Under the pieces are notes generated by a model that was not told where the DNA came from, did not search any database, and saw nothing but the letters and a program-made list of their open reading frames with translations. A DNA stretch of 64,000 nt, from assembly GCF_020216025.1 (NCBI RefSeq), contig NZ_JAIWNC010000024.1, forward strand, positions 62,001 to 126,000, in the 5' to 3' direction. Made by a program: the position numbers and the translations under genes. Source of the stretch: Jidongwangia harbinensis. GTDB taxonomy: Bacteria; Actinomycetota; Actinomycetes; Mycobacteriales; Micromonosporaceae. Each line of letters begins with the position of its first letter. Position 1 is the first letter of the stretch. Shown piece after piece: positions 52,886 through 62,285 of the stretch.

Positions 52886-53812
52886 GTGCTCGTCGATGCC
52901 CCCGCCACCCACCCCGCCGTCCGCTCGCGCCGGTCCGCCGGCCCGGACACCTGGCGACCGCCGTCGAGGCGCCGGGCGACCGTCGAGGAGGCGGTCGAGG
53001 TGGCCCGGCACCGGCTCCGGCAGGGGCACCGCCTGGCGGCCGCCGAGCTGCTGGACCGGTGCGTGCGCGCGCTCGCCCGGGACGGCGTGGACGACCCCGA
53101 TCTGGCGGAGCGCTGGGCGTACGCCCACGACCGCTGCACCGGCGACCGCGGCACCAGCCTGCCGCCCGACGTGGTCCAGCGGAACATCGTCTGGGTGACC
53201 CGCGAGGATCTGGAGCAGGGCCGGCGCGAACTCGCCGCGGACCGGCCGTTCGCCGCCGCCCGCTGTTTCGCGGCCGCGGACGCGATCGACCCCCGGGGCA
53301 CCCACTCGGCCTTCCTGCACGCGACCGCGCTGCACCGGGCGGCGGTCCGGGCGGTCCGCCGGGCCACCGTGGCGGAGACCCCGGACGGCCCGGCCGCCGA
53401 CGTGCTGAGCCATCTGGAACGCGCGGAGCGGTGCCTGCACCGGGCGGTGCCGACGGCCCGGCGGGCGCTGACCGATTCGGCGCTGGGACTGGCCGCCGAG
53501 GAGCTGCTCGCCAGCATCCAGGAGCAGCTCGGCGCGCTGCGGCACCGCCGGGCGAACGCCGCGCGGATGGCGGCGGCGTGTGCCTGCCTGGTCGACTACC
53601 AGGCGTTCGTCGCCGGATCGGCGCTCACCGTGTCGCGGGCCGACCAGGACAACGTCCGCTCGTCGCTGGCCGGCCTGGCGGGGCGGATCACCCGGTTGCG
53701 GGGCGGCGCACCGGCCGGTTCCGCCGAGGCCCGCCTGCTCGCCACGCTGGCCGACGGCGTGGCCGACCTGCAGAGCCGGCTCCCGATGCCGCATCGCGCC
53801 GGCCGGCGCTGA
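52886..53812 (+). CDS. Alpha-helical cytoplasmic protein of unknown function
   Basis: 308 residues, Ala/Arg-rich, almost wholly helical: a disordered N-terminus (residues 1-32), then helix pairs such as ATVEEAVEVARHRLRQGHRL and RREL with AADRPFAAARCFAAADAIDP, which resemble TPR units. A C-terminal helical bundle follows (RRANAARMAAACACLVDYQAF). No membrane segment and no catalytic motif. The helix pairs suggest a protein-binding scaffold. Unrecognised; the coding nature is supported by base use and the leaderless promoter. Confidence 0.7.
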   Translation: MLVDAPATHPAVRSRRSAGPDTWRPPSRRRATVEEAVEVARHRLRQGHRLAAAELLDRCVRALARDGVDDPDLAERWAYAHDRCTGDRGTSLPPDVVQRNIVWVTREDLEQGRRELAADRPFAAARCFAAADAIDPRGTHSAFLHATALHRAAVRAVRRATVAETPDGPAADVLSHLERAERCLHRAVPTARRALTDSALGLAAEELLASIQEQLGALRHRRANAARMAAACACLVDYQAFVAGSALTVSRADQDNVRSSLAGLAGRITRLRGGAPAGSAEARLLATLADGVADLQSRLPMPHRAGRR

Positions 53813-53850
53813 CCACACCGGCCCGCCGCCGCCACGGTCCGGAGTGGCGA

Positions 53851-53856
53851 TACGGT
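53851..53856 (+). promoter_or_regulatory. -10 hexamer TACGGT of the LLM oxidoreductase gene
   Basis: TACGGT, 6 bases, ATG at 53863; no Shine-Dalgarno. It excludes the long upstream extension of the frame. Confidence 0.6.
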
Positions 53857-53862
53857 GACCAC

Positions 53863-54768
53863 ATGTTGATCAGCTGCGGTTGCCCGGTCTCCGGTGCGTG
53901 GGCCCGGCCGGACTCCCTGACCCACGTAGCGTCCCGCGCCGAGGGCCTCGGCTACCACGGGCTCTGGACGTTCCAGCGGTTGCTGGTCGGCGCGGATCAG
54001 GACCTGGCGCCGGTGTACCGCAGCGTGCTGGATCCGATGGTCGCGTTGAGCTACGCGGCCGCCCGGACCTCCCGGATCCGGCTCGGCGTCGCGGTGATCA
54101 ACCTGCCCTTCCTGTCCCCGGTGTACCTGGCCAAGCAGGCCGCCACGCTGGACCTGCTGTCCGGCGGCCGGCTCGACCTCGGGCTCGGCACCGGCTGGTC
54201 CGAGGTCGAGTTCGCCGCCACCGGAACCGATCCGAACCCGCGTGGCCGCCGCACCGAGGAGTACCTGCGGGTGCTCCGGACGTTGTTCACCGACCGGGTG
54301 AGCGCGTTCGACGGCACGCTCTACACCGTGCCGCCGAGCACCATGGCCCCGGCACCGGTCCAGCCGGGCGGCCCGCCGGTCCTGCTCGGCGGCACCGCGG
54401 ACCCGGCGCTGCGGCGGGCCGGCCGGATCGCCGCCGGGTGGATCAGCAGCAGCCGGGCCACCCGCGCCGACATCGCCCGCGGCGCCCGGATCGTGCGGCA
54501 GGCCGCCGAGGAGGCGGGCCGCGACCCGGAGGCGGTACGCATCGTGGTCCGCGGCGTGGTGCGGGCCGGGCACCGGGACGACACGATGCCGCTGTCCGGC
54601 AGCTGGGCGCAGATCCGGGCGGGGGCGGACAGCTACGCCGAGGCCGGTGTCACGGAACTCTTCTACGACCTGAACTGGGACCCGCTCATCGGCTCGCCGG
54701 ACGCGGACCCGGACGCCGCGGCCGAACGCGCCGAGGAGATCCTGACCGCCCTGGCCCCCGGCGCCTGA
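53863..54768 (+). CDS. LLM class F420-dependent oxidoreductase
   Basis: 301 residues of the luciferase-like monooxygenase fold: EGLGYHGLWTFQRL, RIRLGVAVINLPFLSP, LDLLSGGRLDLGLGTGWSEVEF and RRTEEYLRVLRTLF, in the usual order for F420-dependent members (TIGR03619-like). It would transfer hydride between F420 and an unknown alcohol or ketone. It is separate from the upstream helical protein gene (own promoter, 50 bp gap). With the PPOX-class gene at 36129, it is the second F420 enzyme of the window. Confidence 0.9.
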   Translation: MLISCGCPVSGAWARPDSLTHVASRAEGLGYHGLWTFQRLLVGADQDLAPVYRSVLDPMVALSYAAARTSRIRLGVAVINLPFLSPVYLAKQAATLDLLSGGRLDLGLGTGWSEVEFAATGTDPNPRGRRTEEYLRVLRTLFTDRVSAFDGTLYTVPPSTMAPAPVQPGGPPVLLGGTADPALRRAGRIAAGWISSSRATRADIARGARIVRQAAEEAGRDPEAVRIVVRGVVRAGHRDDTMPLSGSWAQIRAGADSYAEAGVTELFYDLNWDPLIGSPDADPDAAAERAEEILTALAPGA

Positions 54769-55445
54769 ACCCGGGCGACGGTCACGCTCCGCAGTGGCGC
54801 CTGTGCCGGGAGCGTTCGAAGCATGTCGACATGTCGATTTGAGCCCGGTCGGCACCTATTCTTGCCACACGTGCGTCATGACGTACCGTCACGCCATTCC
54901 TGAGCGCTCGAACAATGGCGGGAGAATTGCGCGGGCTCCGGCCCGGCCTCCGGGCCGGCCGCCGGGCGGCCCGGCCGGGCGGAGCCGAAAGAGCCTCGCG
55001 TCGGCGGCGTCCGCACCGTCGTTACCCGCGTCCGACCTGCCCACCACCGAAGATCTTGCGCACCGGAGCGGTGGGCTGATTCGACGATCATGGGTTTCCG
55101 ACACGGATAGGAAACATCGATGACATCAAGCCCGGGAGGCGCCCGGACGCGGCCGTGGTGACTTTGCGCGATGGGGTGATACCCCGATGTAGCGGCTTCC
55201 CGGGCCTTTGTGGCATCTAGAGCACTAAGATGTCCGTTTTGTGGTCAAGGATCTCACTTACCGGAGCTGTCCTGCAACCAGCGTGTGACATGCTCAATCA
55301 GGAAACGGGCCCGAGCTGTTATTCATTCGATGCGTCAACTCATTTCCTACGAGCGAAACTCCGACTACCTTCCCAACCGCAGCGTCCGAATACCTCTCAC
55401 GCACGACGCACGTGGAGGTGTCGTGTCCGTAGGAGGTGACGAAGC
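54769..55445. other. 677-bp intergenic region before the dipeptide importer operon
   Basis: No gene is supported; frames at 54794 and 55210 lack domains. It contains overlapping palindromes CATGTCGACATG (54822-54833) and TCGACATGTCGA (54826-54837), a 16-bp near-palindrome GTGCGTCATGACGTAC (54871-54886, one mismatch) and a small hairpin GGGGT-GAT-ACCCC near 55173. From about 55170 the sequence is distinctly less GC-rich, with TAAGAT near 55227 as a possible -10, which suits a long 5' leader of the operon. Confidence 0.55.
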
Positions 55446-56471
55446 TTGGAACCACTGATCGAGGAAGCCGATCTCAGAAGGACCGGCTCCCCGACCGACG
55501 CCATGGGTTCCGCTCCGGCCGGTCCGGAGAAGAAGGTCAAGACGCAGGGCAAGTCGCCGACCGCGATCGCCTTCGCCCGTCTGCGCCGGGACAAGGTCGC
55601 GATGATCTGCGCCGGCATCTTCGGGTTCTTCGTCCTGATCGCCGTCTTCGCGCCGCTCCTGGCCCGGCTGGAGGGCCAGGACCCGACCACGCTCAACCAG
55701 GACCTCCTCGATCAGTACGGCTACCCGGTCATCGGCGCCACCGCGGAGCACTGGTTCGGCGTCGAGCCCCGGCTGGGCCGCGACCTGTTCGCCCGGTTCG
55801 TCTACGGCGCCCGTCCCTCGCTGATCGTCGCCGGATCCGTCACGATCATCACCACGATCATCGGCGTCACCATCGGCCTGATCGCGGGCTTCGCCGGTGG
55901 CTGGATCGACCGGATCCTCTCCTGGGTCATCGACCTGGTCCTGAGCCTGCCCTACCTCCTCTTCGCGATCGCGGTGCCGGCCGCGCTGCTGGCGATCTTC
56001 CTGGGCTCGTCCGAGAACGCGGCCGCGGAGGACGTCGCCACGACGCGCTTCTACTCTCTGATCATCGTGTTGTCCTTCTTCGGCTGGGCCAGCCTCGCCC
56101 GCCTGATCCGGGGCGAGGTGCTCTCCCTGCGGGAGCGCGAGTTCGTCGCGGCGGCCAAGGTGCTCGGCGTACCCACTCGCAAGGTGCTGTTCAAGGAGCT
56201 GCTGCCCAACCTGGTGGCGCCCATCGTCATCTCGGTCTCGATGGCTCTACCGAGCTACATCGTGGTCGAGGCGGGCCTGACCTACCTGGGCGTCGGCCTT
56301 ACCGAGCCGACCCCGTCGTGGGGCGTGACGATCGCCGCCGCACAGAGCTACTACCGGAACTTCCCGCTGTTCCTGTGGATTCCGGTCTTTGCGATCACCA
56401 TCCTCGTGCTGGCGCTGAGCCTGCTCGGCGACTCGATCCGCGACGCTTTCGACCCCCGCACCCGACGGTGA
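55446..56471 (+). CDS. dppC: Dipeptide/oligopeptide ABC transporter permease (DppC-like)
   Basis: 341 residues: a long cytoplasmic N-terminus (to about 55) as in OppC/DppC, first segment CAGIFGFFVLIAVFAPLLA, an extracytoplasmic loop (TLNQDLLDQYGYPVIG), then five further segments with the EAA motif FVAAAKVLGVPTRKVLF. The TTG start is chosen because AGGAGGTGA ends 6 bases before it. It is placed first, ahead of the binding protein, which is unusual for this transporter type. The substrate may be peptide or another solute of this family. Confidence 0.88.
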   Translation: MEPLIEEADLRRTGSPTDAMGSAPAGPEKKVKTQGKSPTAIAFARLRRDKVAMICAGIFGFFVLIAVFAPLLARLEGQDPTTLNQDLLDQYGYPVIGATAEHWFGVEPRLGRDLFARFVYGARPSLIVAGSVTIITTIIGVTIGLIAGFAGGWIDRILSWVIDLVLSLPYLLFAIAVPAALLAIFLGSSENAAAEDVATTRFYSLIIVLSFFGWASLARLIRGEVLSLREREFVAAAKVLGVPTRKVLFKELLPNLVAPIVISVSMALPSYIVVEAGLTYLGVGLTEPTPSWGVTIAAAQSYYRNFPLFLWIPVFAITILVLALSLLGDSIRDAFDPRTRR

Positions 56472-56505
56472 CCTCCGGTCCCGACTCGCAATGAGAAGAG
56501 GAGAA

Positions 56506-58251
56506 ATGGCAAGGCGATTTCACGTGGCCGTGGCGGCCACCGCCGCCGCAGCCCTGGTGCTGACGGGTTGTAGCAGCCCGTCCGAGAACAACCAGGGCTC
56601 GGGCAACAACACCGATACGGGCAAGATCACGACGCAGGCGAACGCGATCGACCCGAACGCCAAGGGACCCGCGGAGGAACTCCCGGGCGCCAAGCGCGGC
56701 GGCACGATCGAGGTGCAGGCGCAGACCACGCCGAACACGTTCGACCCGACGGACATCTACTACGTCGACTCGAACGAGATCGGCAAGCTGCTGTTCCGTA
56801 CCCCCACCCAGTTCGACATCCGGGACGGCAAGCCCACCCTGGTGCCCGACCTGACCGACCTGGGCACCCCGTCGGCCGACAAGCTGACCTGGACGTTCAA
56901 GATGCAGCCCGGCATCAAGTACGAGGACGGCACCGAGGTCAAGGTCGAGGACCTGGCGTACGCCATCAAGCGGTCCTTCGCCCACGACGTCTACGTCAAC
57001 GGCCCGACGTACCAGATGCAGTACTTCAAGGACGGCGACAAGTACAAGGGTCCGTACAAGAGCGGCGACACCTACTCCGGCGTGGAGACCCAGGGCACCG
57101 ACACCCTGATCATCCACCTGGCCCGCCCGTTCTCCGACCTGCCGTTCTACATGACGTTCCCGATGTTCACGCCGATCCCGAAGGCGAAGGACACCAAGCA
57201 GGAGTACAAGAACAAGCCGCTGGCCACCGGCCCGTACATGTTCGACACGTTCCAGCCGGGCACCCAGCTCAAGCTCAAGCGCAACCCGAACTGGGTCGCC
57301 GCCACCGACCCGGTGCGCCACGACTACCCGGACGCCTGGGAGTTCAACTGGGGCGTGGAGCTGGTCAAGAGCCAGACCGCCGTGCTGAACAGCAACGGCA
57401 AGGACGCCAACGCGATCAACTACGACGAGCTGGACGCCTCGCTGATCCCGCAGATCCAGGCCGGCAAGCAGTCCCAGCTGGTCCAGGGTGAGAGCTCCTG
57501 CACGCTGGTGGTGCAGATGGACACCCGCAAGATCCCGCTGGAGGTCCGCAAGGCGATCGCCAAGGCGTACCCGAACGACCAGATCTGGAAGGCCGCCGGC
57601 CTCAACGAGTACGTCGCGGAGCCGGCCAGCACGGTCATGCCGCCGAGCGTCCAGGGTTACCAGAAGTACGCCCCGGTCCCGGACCTGACCGGCACCGGCC
57701 CCGGCGACCCCGCCGCGGCCAAGCAGATGCTGGAAGCGGCCGGCAAGCTCGGCTTCGAGGTCAGCTGGTTCTTCGACAACACCAAGCCGATCCCGCAGCA
57801 GACCAGCCAGATCCGCGCCGACGCGCTGACCAAGGCCGGCTTCAAGGTCAAGCCGATCGGTGTGGCCACCGCCGAGCTGCGCGCCAAGCTCGGTGACTAC
57901 AAGGCTCCGGTCAACCTCGGCCAGAGCCCGTCCGGCTGGTGCTCGGACTGGCCGACCGGCTCCTCCTGGTTCCCGGTGCTGTTCCAGACGCACAGCATCG
58001 AGGACGGCCAGAGCTGGGGCATGCTGGCCGACAAGGCCCTCGACAAGGAGATCGACGACATCGCCAACCTGCCGGCCACGGAAGCGACCGGCAAGTGGGC
58101 CGCGATGGACAAGAAGATCATGGAGCAGTACGTCGCCATCCCGCGGTACTACGACAAGATGGCCGTCGTGCAGGGCAGCAACATCGGCACCACCATCGGT
58201 GACCCCACCATGGGCATGCCGTCCTTCATCGACATGTACCTGAAGAGCTGA
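56506..58251 (+). CDS. dppA: Peptide-type ABC transporter substrate-binding lipoprotein (family 5)
   Basis: 581 residues. Signal peptide with lipobox VLTGC (Cys22), a Ser/Asn/Thr linker, then the family 5 fold: GGTIEVQAQTTPNTFDPTDI, LTWTFKMQPGIKYEDGTEVK, PLATGPYMFDTFQPGTQLKL and, near the end, FPVLFQTHSIEDG. AGAGGAGA precedes the ATG. It is 34 bp after the permease gene and is followed by a strong stem-loop that would protect its mRNA. Ligand unknown. Confidence 0.92.
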   Translation: MARRFHVAVAATAAAALVLTGCSSPSENNQGSGNNTDTGKITTQANAIDPNAKGPAEELPGAKRGGTIEVQAQTTPNTFDPTDIYYVDSNEIGKLLFRTPTQFDIRDGKPTLVPDLTDLGTPSADKLTWTFKMQPGIKYEDGTEVKVEDLAYAIKRSFAHDVYVNGPTYQMQYFKDGDKYKGPYKSGDTYSGVETQGTDTLIIHLARPFSDLPFYMTFPMFTPIPKAKDTKQEYKNKPLATGPYMFDTFQPGTQLKLKRNPNWVAATDPVRHDYPDAWEFNWGVELVKSQTAVLNSNGKDANAINYDELDASLIPQIQAGKQSQLVQGESSCTLVVQMDTRKIPLEVRKAIAKAYPNDQIWKAAGLNEYVAEPASTVMPPSVQGYQKYAPVPDLTGTGPGDPAAAKQMLEAAGKLGFEVSWFFDNTKPIPQQTSQIRADALTKAGFKVKPIGVATAELRAKLGDYKAPVNLGQSPSGWCSDWPTGSSWFPVLFQTHSIEDGQSWGMLADKALDKEIDDIANLPATEATGKWAAMDKKIMEQYVAIPRYYDKMAVVQGSNIGTTIGDPTMGMPSFIDMYLKS

Positions 58252-58268
58252 CGCTCCTCAGTTAGCCC

Positions 58269-58316
58269 GGTCCGCGGTGGTCCGCTCTGCCCCGGCAGAT
58301 CGGACCACCGCGGACC
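58269..58316 (+). terminator. Intercistronic stem-loop after the binding-protein gene
   Basis: GGTCCGCGGTGGTCCG, 16 bases, CGGACCACCGCGGACC: a perfect 16-bp stem with a small inner stem (CTGC/GCAG) in the loop. It lies 17 bases after the SBP stop and 42 before the next GTG. No T-run; more likely an mRNA stabiliser or partial terminator. Confidence 0.75.
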
Positions 58317-58358
58317 GTAAGACCTCCCCTTCCCCTTGGACCTGCGCAGGAGCTAGCG

Positions 58359-59336
58359 GTGCTGCTGTACATCCTTCGACGCGTCGTGAGCGCGATCTCC
58401 GTCGTCGTCGTCACCCTGGTGGCCAGCTTCGCGCTGTTCTTCCTCGCGCCCACCGACCCGGCCGGCGTGATCTGCGGCCCGCGCTGCACCCCGGAACGCC
58501 TGGCCGACATCGAGGCCAGCCTCGACCTGGACAAGCCCGCCGTCCAGCAGATCGGCCTCTACATGAAGGGCCTGGTCGTCGGCCGCGACTACACCGCCGG
58601 CGGCGTTACCACGCATTGCCCGGCGCCGTGCATGGGCTACTCCTACACGCTGGGCCAGCCGGTCACCAAGCTGCTCGCCCAGGCGATCCCGGTCACCATC
58701 TCGATCGTCATCGGCGGCGCGGTGGTCTACCTGACCATCGGCATCATGGCCGGTACCATCGCCGCCCAGCATCGAGGGACCACGCTGGACCGGATCACGG
58801 TCGGTTCCACGCTGATCATCGCCTCGTTCCCGTACTTCGTCTTCGCGCTGCTCGTGGCGCTGTACGCGACGTTCCTGCCGGAATCGCAGTACACCCCGTT
58901 CCTGGAGGATCCGATAGCCTGGGCCAGCGGTCTGCTCACCGCCTGGCTGTGCGTCGGTGTCACGAACGCGGCGTCGTACACCCGGTACTCCCGAGCCTCG
59001 ATGATCGAGTCGCTGGGCCAGGACTTCGTCCGGACCGCCCGGTCCAAGGGCATCACGCGCCGCCGGGTGGTGTACCGCCACGGCCTGCGCGCGGCCCTCA
59101 CCCCGGTCGCCACGATCTTCGGCATCGACCTGGCGTTCCAGCTCACCGGCGCGATCTTCACCGAGAGCATCTTCGGACTGCCCGGCATCGGCCTGCTCAC
59201 GCTGCGCGCCTTCGGCCAGTACGACCTGCCGGTCCTGATGGGCGGCGTGCTGGTCGGCTCGGCCGTGCTGGTCACCATGAACCTCGTCGTGGACATTCTG
59301 TACACGTTCCTCGACCCCCGCGTACGGCTCGGATGA
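58359..59336 (+). CDS. dppB: Dipeptide/oligopeptide ABC transporter permease (DppB-like)
   Basis: 325 residues. It starts directly with the first membrane segment (LLYILRRVVSAISVVVVTLV), has the long first periplasmic loop of DppB with four cysteines (CGPRC, HCPAPC), five further segments and a late EAA region (FVRTARSKGITRRRVVYRHGLR). GTG start with CAGGAG 6 bases before. The cysteines suggest two loop disulfides, unusual for DppB (inference). Confidence 0.88.
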   Translation: MLLYILRRVVSAISVVVVTLVASFALFFLAPTDPAGVICGPRCTPERLADIEASLDLDKPAVQQIGLYMKGLVVGRDYTAGGVTTHCPAPCMGYSYTLGQPVTKLLAQAIPVTISIVIGGAVVYLTIGIMAGTIAAQHRGTTLDRITVGSTLIIASFPYFVFALLVALYATFLPESQYTPFLEDPIAWASGLLTAWLCVGVTNAASYTRYSRASMIESLGQDFVRTARSKGITRRRVVYRHGLRAALTPVATIFGIDLAFQLTGAIFTESIFGLPGIGLLTLRAFGQYDLPVLMGGVLVGSAVLVTMNLVVDILYTFLDPRVRLG

Positions 59337-59442
59337 GCCACCCGCACCCGGACAGATCCGCACCACGCACGACGGCCCCCGGCGTGAGCGACTGCACCGC
59401 AGCGCAGCAAGGGCCAGGAGCGCACGCCAGAGGAGGGACCGC

Positions 59443-60531
59443 ATGAGCGACCAGACGATCCGGGCACCGCAGACCGTGACCCGCACGGCGCGCCCCCGCG
59501 ACGAGAACGAGGAGCCGTACCTCGAGGTCACCGACCTGCAGGTGCAGTTCCCCACCGCGGACGGCATGGTGCAGGCGGTCCAGGGACTCAGCTACCGGCT
59601 GCCGCTGCGCCGCACGCTGGCGATCGTCGGCGAGTCCGGGTCCGGCAAGAGCGTGTCGAGCATGGCCGTGATGGGCCTGCACGACACCAAGACGGCCCGG
59701 ATCTCCGGCTCGATCAAGGTCGGCGGGCGCGAGATCGTCGGCATGAGCGAGAAGGACCTGGAGGAGTTCCGGGGCGCCGACGCCGCGATGATCTTCCAGG
59801 ACCCGCAGTCGTCGCTGCACCCGTACTTCACCATCGGCGACCAGATCATGGAGTCGTACCGGGCGCACCACAACGTGTCCAAGCGCAAGGCCAAGGACCG
59901 CGCGATCGAGATGCTGGACCGGGTGGGCATCCCCAACCCGCAGCGCCGGGTCAGCCAGTTCCCGCACGAGTTCTCCGGCGGCATGCGCCAGCGCGCGATG
60001 ATCGCGATGGCGCTGGTCAACGACCCGAAGCTGCTGATCGCGGACGAGCCGACCACGGCGCTGGACGTCACCGTGCAGGCGCAGATCCTGGACCTGATCG
60101 CCGACCTGCAGCGCGACTTCGGCTCCGCGGTCGTGTTCATCACCCACGACCTGGGCGTGGTGGCCGAGATCGCGGACGACATCCTGGTGATGTACGCGGG
60201 CAACGCGGTCGAGCACGGCCCGGTCGACAAGATCCTCGGCCGGCCGCTGCACCCGTACTCCTGGGGCCTGATGGAAAGCATCCCGGCCCTGACCGGGGAA
60301 CCGCAGCCCCTGCACCCGATCCCCGGTGCCCCGCCGAGCCTGCTCGCCGTGCCCAGCGGCTGCCCGTTCCACCCGCGCTGTGAGTTCAAGGACCGGGTGG
60401 CCGGCGATCTGTGCCGGACCTTGAAGCCGGAGCTGATCCCGCGGACCATCGATCAGGGCCGGGCGTCCCGCTGTCACCTCAAGGAGCCCGACCGGGTGTT
60501 CGATACCGAAATCCTCCCCCGGCTGCCGTAA
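59443..60531 (+). CDS. dppD: Dipeptide ABC transporter ATP-binding protein (DppD-like)
   Basis: 362 residues. Walker A GESGSGKS (63-70), Q-loop IFQDPQSSLHP, signature FSGGMRQR, Walker B LLIADEPTTALD, switch ITHDLGVV. The C-terminal oligopeptide-ABC domain has cysteines (CPFHPRCEFKDRVAGDLC) that in relatives bind a 4Fe-4S cluster. GGAGGG lies 5-6 bases before the ATG. Paired with the next ATPase. Confidence 0.93.
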   Translation: MSDQTIRAPQTVTRTARPRDENEEPYLEVTDLQVQFPTADGMVQAVQGLSYRLPLRRTLAIVGESGSGKSVSSMAVMGLHDTKTARISGSIKVGGREIVGMSEKDLEEFRGADAAMIFQDPQSSLHPYFTIGDQIMESYRAHHNVSKRKAKDRAIEMLDRVGIPNPQRRVSQFPHEFSGGMRQRAMIAMALVNDPKLLIADEPTTALDVTVQAQILDLIADLQRDFGSAVVFITHDLGVVAEIADDILVMYAGNAVEHGPVDKILGRPLHPYSWGLMESIPALTGEPQPLHPIPGAPPSLLAVPSGCPFHPRCEFKDRVAGDLCRTLKPELIPRTIDQGRASRCHLKEPDRVFDTEILPRLP

Positions 60532-60542
60532 GGACCACGACC

Positions 60543-61604
60543 ATGAGCATCGCGACCGAGACCTCCGGGTCGGGCGTACCGCAGCGGGCGGACGCTCCGC
60601 TGCTGCAGCTGGAGAACCTCGCCATGCACTTCAAGACCAGTGGCGATGGTCTGCTGTTCCGGGGCACCAAGTGGGTGCAGGCGGTGGACGGCGTCAACCT
60701 CACCGTGCACGCCGGGGAGACGCTGGGCCTGGTCGGTGAGTCCGGCTGCGGCAAGTCCACCACCGCCCGGCTGATCACCCGGCTGCTGGAGCCGACCGCC
60801 GGGAAGATCCTGTACCAGGGCAACGACATCGCGCACCTCAACGAGCGCAAAATGCGGCCGTTCCGCCGGGAGATCCAACTGATCTTCCAGGACCCGTTCT
60901 CGTCGCTGAACCCGCGGCACACCGTCGGCACAATCGTGGGCACCGCGCTGCGCACCCACGGCATGGTGGACAAGCACGGCGAGCTGCGGCGCGTGCAGGA
61001 ACTGCTGGAGATGGTCGGCCTCAACCCCGAGCACTACAACCGCTACCCGCACGAGTTCTCCGGCGGCCAGCGCCAGCGCATCGGCATCGCCCGCGCCCTG
61101 GCCACCCAACCGAAGATCATCGTGGCGGACGAGCCGGTCAGTGCGCTGGACGTGTCGATCCAGGCCCAGGTGATGAACCTGCTGGAGAACCTGCGCAAGG
61201 AACTCGGCATCGCGTTCGTGTTCATCGCGCACGACCTCGGCGTGGTGCGGCACTTCTGCGACCGGGTCGCGGTCATATACCTGGGCCGGGTGGTCGAGGA
61301 GGGCCCGCGGGACTCGCTGTACCAGAAGCCGCAGCACCCGTACACCCAGGCGCTGCTGTCCGCGGTGCCGGACATCGGCGTGGTCCGCGGCGTGCCGCCG
61401 AAGTCGCGGATCCGCCTGGTCGGCGACGTACCGAGCCCGGTCGACCCGCCGTCCGGCTGCCGGTTCCGGACCCGCTGCTGGAAGGCCCAGGACATCTGTG
61501 CCCAGGTGGACCCGCCGCTCGACCTCAAGGCGCCGAACCAGCGCGCGGCCTGCCACTTCGCCGAGCCACCGGCCGAGCCGATCGTCGCCGAGGTTCCGGC
61601 CTGA
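60543..61604 (+). CDS. dppF: Dipeptide ABC transporter ATP-binding protein (DppF-like)
   Basis: 353 residues. Walker A GESGCGKS (65-72), IFQDPFSSLNPR, signature FSGGQRQR, Walker B IIVADEPVSALD, IAHDLGVVRHF. C-terminal domain with CRFRTRCWKAQDIC, as in DppF. AAGGA precedes the ATG. Last gene of the importer operon, 11 bp after dppD; both ATPases would form a heterodimer under DppB/DppC. Confidence 0.93.
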   Translation: MSIATETSGSGVPQRADAPLLQLENLAMHFKTSGDGLLFRGTKWVQAVDGVNLTVHAGETLGLVGESGCGKSTTARLITRLLEPTAGKILYQGNDIAHLNERKMRPFRREIQLIFQDPFSSLNPRHTVGTIVGTALRTHGMVDKHGELRRVQELLEMVGLNPEHYNRYPHEFSGGQRQRIGIARALATQPKIIVADEPVSALDVSIQAQVMNLLENLRKELGIAFVFIAHDLGVVRHFCDRVAVIYLGRVVEEGPRDSLYQKPQHPYTQALLSAVPDIGVVRGVPPKSRIRLVGDVPSPVDPPSGCRFRTRCWKAQDICAQVDPPLDLKAPNQRAACHFAEPPAEPIVAEVPA

Positions 61605-61607
61605 GCC

Positions 61608-62252
61608 GTGCCCACCACGGTCTACCGGTCCCGATGGCGGACCACCCGGAGCCGGCTGCTGATCGCGGCCGCGGTGCTGGCGCTCATCCTCGCCGGCTAC
61701 CTCGTCGGGCGCGCGCAGTCGTCGGACCCGGCGGTGTCCGCGCCGCCCCCGCCACCACCGTCCCCGGCCGAGTCGCCGGCCGGGTCGCCGGCCGGGTCGG
61801 CGGCGCCGTCCTCGGAGCCGGCGGCGTCCGCGCCGGTGGCCGGTGTGGACGCGTACGGTCGGCTGGAGGCCGAGAACGCCGCCGCGGTGTCCGGGATCGA
61901 GATGGAGGACACCGCGGACTCCGGCGGCGGGCGGAACGCCGGCTGGATCAACAACGGCGACTGGCTCCGCTTCGACCAGGTGAACTTCGGTGACACGGCG
62001 CCCGCGTCGGTGCAGGTGCGGCTGGCATCCGAGGCAACCGCGGGCGGGCGGCTGGAGATCCGCCTGGACGACCCGGCGGCCGCGCCGGTGGCCACGTTGA
62101 CCACCGCACACACCGGCGGATGGCAGAACTGGCGCACCGAGGTCACCGACGTGAGCCCGGTGACCGGGATGCACACCGTGTTCGTCACGTTCGGCAACGA
62201 CCGGCCGGACGACTTCCTGAACCTGAACTGGCTGACCTTCCGCCGCGAGTAG
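61608..62252 (+). CDS. Membrane-anchored CBM6-like carbohydrate-binding protein
   Basis: 214 residues: a basic cytoplasmic start, one membrane segment (LLIAAAVLALILAGYLVG), a Pro/Ser/Ala linker (about 40-78) and a C-terminal beta-sandwich of about 130 residues matching CBM6 (YGRLEAENAA, GWINNGDWLRFDQVNFG, GWQNWRTEV, LNLNWLTF). Such domains bind glycans; no enzyme is attached. GTG start three bases after the dppF stop, so it is probably co-transcribed with the importer and may tether glycan or wall polymer near it. Confidence 0.8.
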   Translation: MPTTVYRSRWRTTRSRLLIAAAVLALILAGYLVGRAQSSDPAVSAPPPPPPSPAESPAGSPAGSAAPSSEPAASAPVAGVDAYGRLEAENAAAVSGIEMEDTADSGGGRNAGWINNGDWLRFDQVNFGDTAPASVQVRLASEATAGGRLEIRLDDPAAAPVATLTTAHTGGWQNWRTEVTDVSPVTGMHTVFVTFGNDRPDDFLNLNWLTFRRE

Positions 62253-62285
62253 GACGCGCGTCGCGGCCCGGTCACCACCGGTCCG

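Noticed and set aside
54794..55458. Small frames in the gap before the peptide importer
   Set aside because: Low-complexity or random composition, lower-GC region, no start signals.
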